A stretch of DNA of 38,400 nt. Origin: Chryseobacterium sp. SC28. GTDB taxonomy: Bacteria > Bacteroidota > Bacteroidia > Flavobacteriales > Weeksellaceae. Numbering within the stretch: position 1 is the first letter of the stretch; each line of letters opens with the position of its first letter. Location of the stretch: assembly GCF_003932955.1 (NCBI RefSeq), contig NZ_QOVY01000022.1, forward strand, positions 1 through 38,400, given 5' to 3'. A model generated the notes under the pieces. The model made no database searches, had not been told where the DNA came from, and saw only the letters and a program-made list of their open reading frames with translations. A program made the position numbers and the translations under genes. This document shows positions 16,685 through 24,053 of the stretch, piece by piece.

Positions 16685-17413
16685 ACTATCAAGACTCTCC
16701 AATCTCTAGACAAAAAGAAATACAGGCAAAAATACAATTTGTTTTTAGTCGAGGGTAATAAAATTATAAAAGAACTGGCCGATTCCGGCTACGAAATTGA
16801 AACCATATATTCCATAAATCCTCAGAATATAGATTTTAGAACGACGGCAATTGAAGAGATATTGCCAACCGAATTGAAAAAAATAAGTTTTCTGCAGCGT
16901 CCGAAAGATTCTGTGGCGGTTTGCAAACTTCCGGAGAACAAACATTTAGAAGATACGCCGATCCAATTGATCTTAGATGGGATTCAGGATCCGGGAAATT
17001 TTGGAACGATAATCCGATTGGCCGACTGGTTCGGTATTGAGCAAATCATTTGCAGTAGCGATACCGTGGATCTGTATAACCCGAAAGTCATCCAAGCAAC
17101 GATGGGTTCCTTCGCAAGAGTGAATGTGTTTTATACCAATCTGGAAGCATATTTGGCAACTTACAACAATCCTATTTTCGGAACGGATATGACCGGACAA
17201 AACCTATATAAAACTTCGTTTCCCGAAAAATTTTCCTTAGTTTTCGGAAATGAAGGAAACGGCATAAGACCTGCCACAGAAAGTTTTATTGCTCAAATGA
17301 TTAGCATCCCAAGATTCGGAGAAATACAATCTACCGAGAGCCTGAACGTTTCGATGTCTGCAAGCATCATCCTCGGAGAGATTTTTTCCAAAAAATCAGT
17401 TGGAATGCGATAA
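16670..17413 (+). CDS. TrmH/SpoU-family RNA methyltransferase
   Basis: 247-residue SPOUT-class 2'-O-ribose methyltransferase using S-adenosylmethionine on rRNA or tRNA. It has the N-terminal substrate-binding region (KKKYRQKYNLFLVEGNKIIK) and the three SpoU motifs: LDGIQDPGNFGTIIRLADWF, FGNEGNGI, and IPRFGEIQSTESLNVSMSAS, which form the trefoil knot and cofactor site. RlmB/TrmH substrate specificity cannot be told from sequence alone. The frame is open to an ATG at 16643, but a complete promoter covers that codon, so the start is 16670. The first codons overlap the tamL start region on the other strand. Confidence 0.88.
   Translation: MLTAHTIKTLQSLDKKKYRQKYNLFLVEGNKIIKELADSGYEIETIYSINPQNIDFRTTAIEEILPTELKKISFLQRPKDSVAVCKLPENKHLEDTPIQLILDGIQDPGNFGTIIRLADWFGIEQIICSSDTVDLYNPKVIQATMGSFARVNVFYTNLEAYLATYNNPIFGTDMTGQNLYKTSFPEKFSLVFGNEGNGIRPATESFIAQMISIPRFGEIQSTESLNVSMSASIILGEIFSKKSVGMR
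16727..16734 (-). promoter_or_regulatory. Possible tamL -7 box, inside the RNA methyltransferase gene
   Basis: Minus-strand TATTTTTG matches TAnnTTTG and lies upstream of both candidate tamL starts. No good -33 TTG is visible, so this is tentative. Confidence 0.4.
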
Positions 17414-17436
17414 GTTTATCAAAGTATAGAAAAAAC

Positions 17437-17931
17437 TTAGATCAATTTTTCCATACTGGCCGTGGTCTTATTCCTCTGATACTCATCCAGTTTTTTCCTG
17501 ATATACCTCAGTGCATAAGGCGCAAGATAGACCAGAGCCAATCCCAGGATTCTTCTTTTCCAGTTTTTATTCATCATATTTTTTTTTGCGAAATTGCTTA
17601 CCAACGCGACTGTTCCTACCTGAGCTGCCGTCCCCAGCAATCCGGATTGCACGCCGTCGTTTGCCAAATTCAGAAGATTGTTCTTAGAGGATTTTTCTTT
17701 TATTTCGGAAGCAATTTTTTTCATTAAATTTTGAGTGTCCAAGGCGAGCGATTTTTTACCCTCCTTGTTTACTGTTTCTTTCAGAAATTGATCTGTAAAT
17801 CCGTTAGTAATGGCACTCAGACTTTCTTTTTTATCCTTGAAAGTGAGAAGATCTTCCAAACTTTCAATTTCCTGTTTCAACAGTATTTTTTTAGTTTGTA
17901 ATGCACTCAGGTTCTTGTATTTGGCTGCCAT
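17437..17931 (-). CDS. Hypothetical protein with helical N-terminal region and membrane segment
   Basis: 164 residues, no family recognised. The N-terminal half is charged and helical (ALQTKKILLKQEIESLEDLL, coiled-coil-like); about 100-120 is a Gly/Ala-rich stretch (LLGTAAQVGTVALVSNF), and RRILGLALVYLAPYALRYI near 127-145 looks like a membrane segment, with a basic tail. It starts 4 nt after the stop of the holin-like gene, so the two are co-transcribed. A membrane or envelope role alongside the holin-like protein and YtxH is inference. It converges with the RNA methyltransferase gene with only 23 nt between. Confidence 0.75.
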   Translation of the reverse strand: MAAKYKNLSALQTKKILLKQEIESLEDLLTFKDKKESLSAITNGFTDQFLKETVNKEGKKSLALDTQNLMKKIASEIKEKSSKNNLLNLANDGVQSGLLGTAAQVGTVALVSNFAKKNMMNKNWKRRILGLALVYLAPYALRYIRKKLDEYQRNKTTASMEKLI

Positions 17932-17935
17932 ATTT

Positions 17936-18244
17936 TTATTTTTTTAGAAAACCGATTAGCTTATTGGCAATAGATTTTATAATTAATTTTTTGAATAACA
18001 GTACTATGATCGTCAATAGCAAATAAAATCCGGCAACAATCAGAAAACCATAGGCATCGCTGTCCAACGATTCGCCAATAAGAAATGCTATGCCGAAATT
18101 AAAGAAAAGAACGAAGAACGAGCACACCACGGCTATCAAAAACACAAATACAATCGTACCAGCCGACAACGATGATTTCTCCTGGATCTGTATCTTCAGA
18201 AGTTCTACCCTTTTAGCCGCATAATCTTTTATAATTTCAATCAT
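17936..18244 (-). CDS. Phage-holin-III-like (DUF1469-type) membrane protein
   Basis: 102 residues. An amphipathic N-terminal helix (about 1-25, IIKDYAAKRVELLKIQIQEK) precedes two long transmembrane segments at about 28-55 and 63-85, then a basic tail. This layout fits the 'phage holin family' / DUF1469 group of chromosomal proteins, which commonly sit next to YtxH-domain genes. No phage genes are nearby, so a lysis function is unlikely. It is downstream of ytxH but separated from it by a terminator, and overlaps operon-wise with the hypothetical gene that follows by 4 nt. Confidence 0.75.
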   Translation of the reverse strand: MIEIIKDYAAKRVELLKIQIQEKSSLSAGTIVFVFLIAVVCSFFVLFFNFGIAFLIGESLDSDAYGFLIVAGFYLLLTIIVLLFKKLIIKSIANKLIGFLKK

Positions 18245-18283
18245 AAGCTGTCTTTATTTAATATAAATTGCACGTTGCATTAT

Positions 18284-18312
18284 AAAAAAAGGAATTTAGA
18301 AACTAAATTCCT
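18284..18312 (-). terminator. Terminator after ytxH
   Basis: AGGAATTTAG (18290-18299) pairs perfectly with CTAAATTCCT (18303-18312), loop AAA. On the minus strand TTTTTTTATA follows. It separates ytxH from the two membrane-protein genes downstream, so those may depend on read-through or on a promoter in the short gap. Confidence 0.85.
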
Positions 18313-18335
18313 TTCGAAAACTTAAAATTTTAGGT

Positions 18336-18713
18336 CTATTTCAGCTCCTCCAATTCGGTTTCTACGTCTTTGATCACATCACTCGTTTTAGACACGATTT
18401 GATCTTTATATTTGTCGTAGCTGTCCTTCACTGTAGAAGCAACATTTTGGGCAGTATCTTTGAAAGTTGAAGATAATTGATTATATTTATCTTTCACGTT
18501 ATGCGAAACTTCAGAATATTTATCTTTCAGTACCTCTGTAGTTTTAGCATATTCGTCCGCTGCTTTTTCTTTAAGGTCATTAGCCTTATCTCTGATTTTT
18601 TTTCGGGTTTCTTTACCTTCTTCCGGTGCGTAGAGCAATCCTAAAACTACTCCGGTCGCTGCGCCTGCAAGCAATGCAGCAAGCACCGCTGCTGAGTTTG
18701 ATCTTTTTGACAT
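18336..18713 (-). CDS. YtxH domain-containing protein
   Basis: 125 residues. A Gly/Ala-rich membrane helix at about 8-27 (VLAALLAGAATGVVLGLLYA) is followed by the YtxH signature APEEGKETRKKIRDKA, then a long charged helical tail with repeated KDKYSEVS/KDKYNQLSS and KDSYDKYKD segments resembling apolipoprotein or LEA-like amphipathic repeats. YtxH proteins are general-stress or envelope-associated proteins of unknown mechanism. It has its own terminator. The downstream holin-like and hypothetical genes probably belong to the same stress locus. Confidence 0.88.
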   Translation of the reverse strand: MSKRSNSAAVLAALLAGAATGVVLGLLYAPEEGKETRKKIRDKANDLKEKAADEYAKTTEVLKDKYSEVSHNVKDKYNQLSSTFKDTAQNVASTVKDSYDKYKDQIVSKTSDVIKDVETELEELK

Positions 18714-18814
18714 TGTTATAATATATTTGGGTTAATTTAAAGTAAAATGTGTTTTTTATGGTAATTAAATTTACAACTAAAATGCCAAAGAGACAAAAAA
18801 TGTCTTAAAATTTG

Positions 18815-19492
18815 TTAAAACTTTTTTAGATAGGACAAAATCAGCTGCACGGTCTGCTCTTTTGTTAGATTGGTATTATCGATCAAAATTGCATCTTCGG
18901 CTTGTTTCAAAGGAGAAATCTCTCTCTCGCTGTCTATTTTGTCGCGCGAGAGCAGATTTTGCTTCACGGTTTCGAAATCCGTTTTTTCGCCGGCAGTTTG
19001 CAGCTCTGTGAAACGCCTTTTGGCACGTTCCTCTTGGCCGGCAGTCATAAAAAATTTGTAATCTGCATGGGGCAGAACCACCGTGCCAATATCTCTGCCA
19101 TCCATGATCACGCCCCCTTTCGCGGCCAAGTCTCTTTGCATCTGCAATAAGAAGTTTCGGACTGCTGCTTCTTTCGCCACGCGACTTACGTTGTCCGAAA
19201 CCTGCGGAAAACGAATTTCTTTGTTGATGTTTTTACCATTGAGAAACAGCTCCAGTTCTCCATCCACATTCTGAAATTCCAACTGAATATGGGGCAGACA
19301 GGTTATTAACTTTTCGATGTCAATTGTTTGCTCTTCATCTAAGCAATTTTGAAGCGCATAATAGGTGATGCCTCTGTACAGCGCACCGGTATCCAGATGA
19401 ATAAAACCAAGATTTTTTGCAATGATTTTGGAAATAGAACTTTTCCCTGTTGAGGAAAACCCGTCGATCGCGATAACCGGTTTTTTTGTCAT
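18815..19492 (-). CDS. cmk: (d)CMP kinase
   Basis: Phosphorylates CMP and dCMP with ATP in pyrimidine nucleotide metabolism. The 225 residues match the family length. The P-loop is GFSSTGKSS (about 11-19), followed by the CMP-binding LDTGALYR, the insert typical of bacterial CMP kinases, MDGRDIGTVVLPHADYKFFMTA, and a C-terminal DNTNLTKEQTV segment. A TAATTTTG -7 box lies exactly 4 nt before the ATG. The upstream 211 nt between porQ and cmk hold an eight-copy heptanucleotide array, so the two genes may be linked or independently transcribed. Confidence 0.95.
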   Translation of the reverse strand: MTKKPVIAIDGFSSTGKSSISKIIAKNLGFIHLDTGALYRGITYYALQNCLDEEQTIDIEKLITCLPHIQLEFQNVDGELELFLNGKNINKEIRFPQVSDNVSRVAKEAAVRNFLLQMQRDLAAKGGVIMDGRDIGTVVLPHADYKFFMTAGQEERAKRRFTELQTAGEKTDFETVKQNLLSRDKIDSEREISPLKQAEDAILIDNTNLTKEQTVQLILSYLKKF

Positions 19493-19496
19493 AGCA

Positions 19497-19504
19497 CAAA
19501 ATTA
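19497..19504 (-). promoter_or_regulatory. cmk -7 box, 4 nt before the ATG
   Basis: Minus-strand TAATTTTG is followed by TGCT and ATG. The same 4-nt spacing occurs at dnaX and aroE. No -33 TTG is evident. Confidence 0.5.
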
Positions 19505-19613
19505 AAAAATTCTGAGCTTTTGACATTATGAAATTGAAAGATTTAGATTTAAAAATGCTTCCGCCTTTTGTAATATTGGTAAACCTTTTACCTTGTTTCT
19601 TTATTCTTGTTTC

Positions 19614-19669
19614 TTTATTCTTTATTCTTTATTCTTTATTCTTTATTCTTTATTCTTTATTCTTTATTC
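19614..19669. repeat. Heptanucleotide tandem array (TTTATTC)8 between porQ and cmk
   Basis: Eight perfect 7-bp units, 56 bp, flanked on the left by imperfect TTGTTTCTTTATTC units and on the right by TTGTCTC/TTTATTC variants. It begins 122 nt upstream of the cmk start and ends 35 nt beyond the porQ stop. Confidence 0.97.
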
Positions 19670-19703
19670 TTGTCTCTTTATTCGTGTCTCCTGTTTCCTG
19701 ATT

Positions 19704-20699
19704 TTATCGCCTGTTTCCACCCAATTCCACGAGATCCATCGTAAGACCAAACATATTGACATTGGAAGAATTGTGATAACGCAAGTGAGAATAATCGAAA
19801 CGGAACGATGAAATCTTAATACTCAGTCCGGCAGACAATCCCGTGAAACTTCTTTGATCCAAAACCGCCAGTTCGCCGCCTCTTTTCACATTGTATCCAA
19901 ATCTGAGATTAAATGCCTCGCCGGGAAACAGTTCTGCGCCGAAAGAAAAATGATCCAAAACCTTTCTTCCAAATTTTGTCGGCTGCCCGTTGATATCGGT
20001 CGTGGCAGAAATATCGGGCTCTTGGAGATCGTGAACCGTAACGGTAATGGCAGCCGGAAACTCATCCAATATCTTGGTATATCCCAAATCCACTCGGAAA
20101 GGCAATTTCTCCTTCACGCCATTATAAGCTTTGATCTGATAACCAAAATTCCTGAAAACAAGCGAAAGTGTTTCTTTGCTTTTATCAAAATAATAAGTGA
20201 CCCCGGCATTCGCAGTAATAGCTGAAGAGGAGTAGGTGTCGATTTTGGAAGTCACAAAATTACCGTTGATGCCGATGGTCCAGTTATCCTCGAACTGATA
20301 AGCATAGCCAATTCCCACGGCAGCATCCATCGCCGAAAAATCCCCGTTGATGACGGAGTTTTCATCGGTTCTCGGCATAGAACCGTAGTCCAAATATTTC
20401 GCATTGAAGGAGACCAAATGTCCGTATTCCAAATCGCGGACATAGCTGATACTCCCGATTTTGGTATCTGCCAAATAGGCAGCATAATTTACAGACAGCA
20501 TCTTATCCATCTCAAGATTCATCAATGCAGGATTGGCAGCGGTAAAGTTCACATCATAATCCCGAACCGAAATGGCATCGCCCAAAACGGCCTGTCTTGG
20601 AGACATCGGGATATTAAGAAACTGATAAACCGTGGTTCCCGTTTGAGAAAAAACCACATTGCAAATTACGATAAAAAAAAGAGGGTAAAACTTCTTCAA
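19704..20699 (-). CDS. porQ: Type IX secretion system protein PorQ
   Basis: Outer-membrane beta-barrel of the PorV/FadL-like group, tied to type IX secretion and attachment of cargo. From the TTG at 20699 the protein has 331 residues and begins MKKFYPLFFIVICNVVFSQ, an ideal signal peptide; mature sequence follows with TGTTVYQFLNIPMSPRQAVLGD, the characteristic PorQ N terminus. The rest is alternating beta strands ending in SFRFDYSHLRYH and a short tail. An ATG at 20771 in the same frame would add 24 poorly hydrophobic residues and start upstream of a perfect promoter, so I reject it. A secreted protein with a sorting domain at 31695-32711 is a likely client of the same system. Confidence 0.85.
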   Translation of the reverse strand: MKKFYPLFFIVICNVVFSQTGTTVYQFLNIPMSPRQAVLGDAISVRDYDVNFTAANPALMNLEMDKMLSVNYAAYLADTKIGSISYVRDLEYGHLVSFNAKYLDYGSMPRTDENSVINGDFSAMDAAVGIGYAYQFEDNWTIGINGNFVTSKIDTYSSSAITANAGVTYYFDKSKETLSLVFRNFGYQIKAYNGVKEKLPFRVDLGYTKILDEFPAAITVTVHDLQEPDISATTDINGQPTKFGRKVLDHFSFGAELFPGEAFNLRFGYNVKRGGELAVLDQRSFTGLSAGLSIKISSFRFDYSHLRYHNSSNVNMFGLTMDLVELGGNRR

Positions 20700-20717
20700 C
20701 ACTATTTCTAAGCTTTG

Positions 20718-20747
20718 CAAAAATAATCTATTTTCAATCGTATCAAA
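20718..20747 (-). promoter_or_regulatory. porQ promoter
   Basis: Minus-strand TTTG (20747-20744), 18 nt, TATTTTTG (20725-20718), 18 nt before the TTG start at 20699. It lies inside the longest possible open frame and fixes the start downstream of it. Confidence 0.75.
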
Positions 20748-20794
20748 ATTTCGCTGCACTATCTTTTTCATTAACGTAATTCTATTCCTTTCAT

Positions 20795-20802
20795 TATATT
20801 TG
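20795..20802 (+). promoter_or_regulatory. pyrH -7 box
   Basis: TATATTTG matches TAnnTTTG. It implies a leader of about 75 nt before the pyrH ATG at 20884. The -33 region lacks a clear TTG. Confidence 0.45.
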
Positions 20803-20883
20803 CACAGTCAAAAATCAAAATAAAAAGTGAATATCAAGCACTGACAGTTCACTTGAGTGATAAAACGATAATTAGCAAAGTTC

Positions 20884-21591
20884 ATGAAATACAAAAGAAT
20901 CCTTCTGAAACTCAGCGGCGAAGCACTGATGGGTCAACGCCAATATGGGATCGACAACGACAGGCTGAAAGAATACGCTATTGAAATCAAAAAAGTGGTC
21001 GATAAAGGCTGCCAAGTTGCCATCGTAATCGGTGGTGGCAACATTTTCAGAGGATTGGCAGGCGCCGCTTCGGGGATGGACAGGGTACAGGGAGATTATA
21101 TGGGAATGCTCGCAACCGTGATCAACGGAATGGCTCTGCAAGGCGCTCTGGAGGATGCCGGAATCATTACCAGATTGCAATCTGCCATAGAAATGGACAA
21201 AGTTGCCGAACCATTTATCAAAAGAAAAGCCGTGCGCCATCTGGAAAAAGGCCGCGTGGTCATCTTCGGCGCCGGCACAGGAAATCCTTATTTCACGACT
21301 GATACTGCCGCAACATTGCGAGCCATAGAAATCGATGCAGACGTGATCTTAAAAGGAACCAGAGTTGACGGCATCTACGACAGCGATCCTGAGAAGAATT
21401 CGGAGGCAATAAAATTCAACAGCCTATCCTTCGACGAGGTGTTTGAAAAAAACCTCAAAGTAATGGATATGACTGCCTTCACACTCAGCCAGGAAAACAA
21501 ATTGCCGATTATAGTCTTCGATATGAACAAGGAAGGAAATCTGGAAAAATTGGTAAACGGCGAAATGGTGGGAACGCTCGTCAGCGTATAA
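20884..21591 (+). CDS. pyrH: UMP kinase
   Basis: Amino-acid-kinase-family enzyme phosphorylating UMP to UDP, unrelated to Cmk in fold. The 235-residue length is typical. Motifs: [15 protein letters not shown] at the N terminus (phosphate binding), [40 protein letters not shown], the loop with [11 protein letters not shown], and the C-terminal [15 protein letters not shown]. In many bacteria it is the hexameric, UTP- and GTP-regulated form. It is followed, after two heptamer arrays, by frr, the gene order common in bacteria. Confidence 0.96.
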   Translation: MKYKRILLKLSGEALMGQRQYGIDNDRLKEYAIEIKKVVDKGCQVAIVIGGGNIFRGLAGAASGMDRVQGDYMGMLATVINGMALQGALEDAGIITRLQSAIEMDKVAEPFIKRKAVRHLEKGRVVIFGAGTGNPYFTTDTAATLRAIEIDADVILKGTRVDGIYDSDPEKNSEAIKFNSLSFDEVFEKNLKVMDMTAFTLSQENKLPIIVFDMNKEGNLEKLVNGEMVGTLVSV

Positions 21592-21593
21592 AT

Positions 21594-21692
21594 GGTTAAT
21601 TGTTAATTGTTAATTGTTAATGGTTAATGGTTAATTGTTAATTGTTAATTGTTAATTGTTAATTGTTAATGGTTTAATTGTTAATTGTTAGC
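21594..21692. repeat. Heptanucleotide array (K-GTTAAT), 11 units plus degenerate ends
   Basis: Starting 3 nt after the pyrH stop: 11 uninterrupted 7-bp units of TGTTAAT or GGTTAAT (21594-21670), one unit with an extra T, then TGTTAAT and TGTTAGC. It is AT-rich and could pair with nothing obvious. Confidence 0.95.
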
Positions 21693-21695
21693 TGT

Positions 21696-21751
21696 CTTTT
21701 ATCTTTTATCTTTTATCTTTTATCTTTTATCTTTTATCTTTTATCTTTTAT
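21696..21751. repeat. Heptanucleotide array (CTTTTAT)8
   Basis: Eight perfect 7-bp units, 56 bp, ending 29 nt before the frr ATG. It is a second array of different sequence but the same unit length, right after the first; only TGT lies between. Confidence 0.97.
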
Positions 21752-21780
21752 AAGTCAATTATCAAAATTTTAAATATACA

Positions 21781-22335
21781 ATGGAAGAATTAGAACGCAT
21801 TGTAGCCTCCGCAAAGGAAGAGATGGATGCTGCAATCAAGCATTTGGATCACGCATTTCAAAAAATAAGAGCCGGCCGCGCTTCCACCTCGATGGTGCAG
21901 GATGTAATGGTAGAATATTACGGCTCACCGACGCCTCTGAACCAAGTGGCCAACGTTTCTGTGGTAGATGCGATGACGCTTTCCATTCAGCCGTGGGACA
22001 GAACCGCCATTGGTGCGATTGCAAAAGGAATTATCAACTCTAATCTTGGATTTGCCCCGTCCAACAATGGCGATGTGATCATCATCAATGTTCCACCATT
22101 GACCGAGGAACGCCGACGAGACCTTGCCAAGCTGGCCAAAAGCGAAGCCGATCAAACGAAAGTGGTCATCCGAACTGCCCGACAGGAAGCCAACAAAGAA
22201 CTGAAAAAGTTGGAAGGCATCGCAGAAGACGTCATCAAAGCAGTAGAAAAAGACATCCAAGATCTTACAGACGCCTATGTGAAAAAATGCGACGATGCTT
22301 ACAAAGTAAAAGAAGCTGAAATCCTAAAAGTCTAA
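21781..22335 (+). CDS. frr: Ribosome recycling factor
   Basis: Splits post-termination ribosomes with EF-G. The 184-residue length is exactly typical. The family sequence is clear: IRAGRASTSMVQDVMVEYYGS (positions near 29-50), NQVANVSVVDA, LSIQPWDRTAI, GDVIIINVPPLTEERRRDL, and the long C-terminal three-helix bundle ending DAYVKKCDDAYKVKEAEIL. Transcription may continue from pyrH through the heptamer arrays or start from within them. Confidence 0.97.
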   Translation: MEELERIVASAKEEMDAAIKHLDHAFQKIRAGRASTSMVQDVMVEYYGSPTPLNQVANVSVVDAMTLSIQPWDRTAIGAIAKGIINSNLGFAPSNNGDVIIINVPPLTEERRRDLAKLAKSEADQTKVVIRTARQEANKELKKLEGIAEDVIKAVEKDIQDLTDAYVKKCDDAYKVKEAEILKV

Positions 22336-22594
22336 ACTTTTTGTTCCAAGACTTGCGGGGTTTTTAGGTTTATAAGGCAATAAGGACTCGTTTTAAAAAA
22401 AGTTTTACTACAAAAACAGCGTGCCAATTTAAAAAAAGCGTGGTAGCGCGAAGAAATAAAAAAAATTTGGCAGGGCAAAAACTAAGAGCTGGCAAGATTT
22501 TTGTCAATTCCTTTCGAAGGAACTTGGGGATTGTTCTTTTAGAAATTCCGTAAAAATCCAAATTCTCTTATTAATTTTCAGTAAAATTATTAAA

Positions 22595-22960
22595 ATGCCT
22601 AAAAAAATTATAGTCGTAGATGATAGTCCTGCCATTTTGGATTCTGTAAAAATAATGCTCAATATGGAAGGCTTTGAGGTTGATAATTATGAAAAAGGTT
22701 CTGAGATGTTCAACGCGCTTACAACCTCATCAAAACCAGATTTGATTCTGATGGATATGTGGCTTTCCGGAGAGGATGGTCGGGATATTTGCAAAATGAT
22801 TAAGGCACATCAAGATTTCAAAAATATTCCGGTTGTTATTATGTCTGCCAGCCGAGGTTTGGGAGATACTGCCATTGAAAGCGGGGCAATAGATTTCATC
22901 CCAAAACCGTTTGATCTGGGCGAGATTGTAGAAAAAATTAGATATTACTCCGGGAGGTAA
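22595..22960 (+). CDS. Single-domain response regulator (CheY-like receiver)
   Basis: 121 residues, a bare REC domain with no output domain. Acidic pocket Asp9 and Asp10 (VVDD), phosphoacceptor Asp54 in LILMDMWLSG, the Ser in VIMSAS, and Lys in FIPKPF are all present, so it should be phosphorylatable. No histidine kinase lies beside it, so the partner is unknown. The 259 nt upstream hold no other gene and no clear promoter box. Two orphan receivers of this kind are common in Flavobacteriia, often in phosphorelays; that is family knowledge. Confidence 0.9.
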   Translation: MPKKIIVVDDSPAILDSVKIMLNMEGFEVDNYEKGSEMFNALTTSSKPDLILMDMWLSGEDGRDICKMIKAHQDFKNIPVVIMSASRGLGDTAIESGAIDFIPKPFDLGEIVEKIRYYSGR

Positions 22961-22991
22961 TTTATGAGGAACCGCCTCCCTGCTTTTCTGC

Positions 22992-23825
22992 TTAGAAATC
23001 CACTTTAGCGGGATGCATGCCGGAAAAACCGCTTTCCTTTAAATTTTTCAGCGCTTTCATATCACTGTGCGAAATGTGGAATCTCTCGAAGTGAAGATTA
23101 TTTTTAATATGCTCCGGATTTTCCGATTTCGCCAAAACGACCGCTCCGGCTTGCAGACAAAACTGAATGCAAAGAATGGCTGGTGAAACACCATATCTAT
23201 CCGCCATTGCCTTCAGCTCCGGATCTTTCAGCAATCTGCCAGAGCCTATCGGACTCCAAGCTTCTATGACGATGCCTTCTTCCCGACAAAACTCGACCGT
23301 TTCCGATTGTGTGTAGCCCGGATGAAATTCAATTTGATCTACGGCAGGTACTACTTCTGCGGTTTCTAAAAGCGCCGTCAGATGGGGTACAAGAAAATTG
23401 CTGACACCGATGGATCTCACAGTCCCGCATTTAGTCAGTTTTTCCATCGCTTTCCAAGTTTCTGCATTGATGTCTTTCCAGTTCGTAAACTGCTTTTCAT
23501 TCGCCGGCCAATGGATCAAAAGCAAATCTATATAATCCGTCCTCAGTTTCTTAAGAGATTGCTCCACAGATTGTTGCACGCCTGCGGCACTTCTGTTGCT
23601 GTTCCAGATTTTGGTGGTAAGATACAAGGTTTTTCTGTCGATTCCGGATTCCTCGATTGCTTCCCCTATTTGCGCTTCGTTTCCGTAGATATCGGCAGTG
23701 TCGATATGCGTATAGCCCGCTTTCAGAGCCGTCTTGACAGTTTTTTTTACGCCTTCTGTCATCTGCCAAGTGCCAAATCCTATTTCGGGAATTTCGGTGC
23801 CGTTGTTTAGAAATACTTGTTTCAT
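22992..23825 (-). CDS. Aldo/keto reductase
   Basis: 277-residue (beta/alpha)8 NADPH-dependent reductase of the AKR superfamily. The catalytic tetrad is complete: Asp42 and Tyr47 in HIDTADIYGN, Lys72 in TTKIW, and His105 in LLIHWP. SIGVSNF and the C-terminal cofactor-binding region near SAKSENPEHIKNN (VLAKSENPEHIKNN here) follow. It resembles bacterial 2,5-diketo-D-gluconate reductase-like members, but the substrate cannot be read from sequence. It converges with the response regulator gene. Confidence 0.9.
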   Translation of the reverse strand: MKQVFLNNGTEIPEIGFGTWQMTEGVKKTVKTALKAGYTHIDTADIYGNEAQIGEAIEESGIDRKTLYLTTKIWNSNRSAAGVQQSVEQSLKKLRTDYIDLLLIHWPANEKQFTNWKDINAETWKAMEKLTKCGTVRSIGVSNFLVPHLTALLETAEVVPAVDQIEFHPGYTQSETVEFCREEGIVIEAWSPIGSGRLLKDPELKAMADRYGVSPAILCIQFCLQAGAVVLAKSENPEHIKNNLHFERFHISHSDMKALKNLKESGFSGMHPAKVDF

Positions 23826-24041
23826 ATCTGTTTACCCTTTTAGTTTATTTTAACAGCTAAATTTACGCCATTCAAAAATCTGCTGCAAAAAATGATATGA
23901 TTTATTTCTTGAAACGATCTTCCGACAAATCACAGAGAAACAATTCTCATAAAAAATTCTCTGAAAGACTTTATGACCCCAAAAAACTAAAGGTTGTTTC
24001 CTATTTCAAAAAATTTTTGCCATTCGTTTTTTAATATTTTA

Positions 24042-24049
24042 TACATTTG
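24042..24049 (+). promoter_or_regulatory. aroE -7 box, 4 nt before the ATG
   Basis: TACATTTG is followed by AAAG and ATG. A TTTTTG ending at 24019 may serve as -33, at a long 22-nt spacing. It predicts a leaderless or nearly leaderless message. Confidence 0.5.
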
Positions 24050-24053
24050 AAAG

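Noticed and set aside
17936-18244. Prophage remnant, because of the holin-like gene
   Set aside because: No other phage gene is present, and holin-III-like genes beside ytxH are normally chromosomal.
19614-21751. CRISPR arrays
   Set aside because: The units are 7 bp with no spacers and no cas genes nearby, so these are simple tandem repeats.
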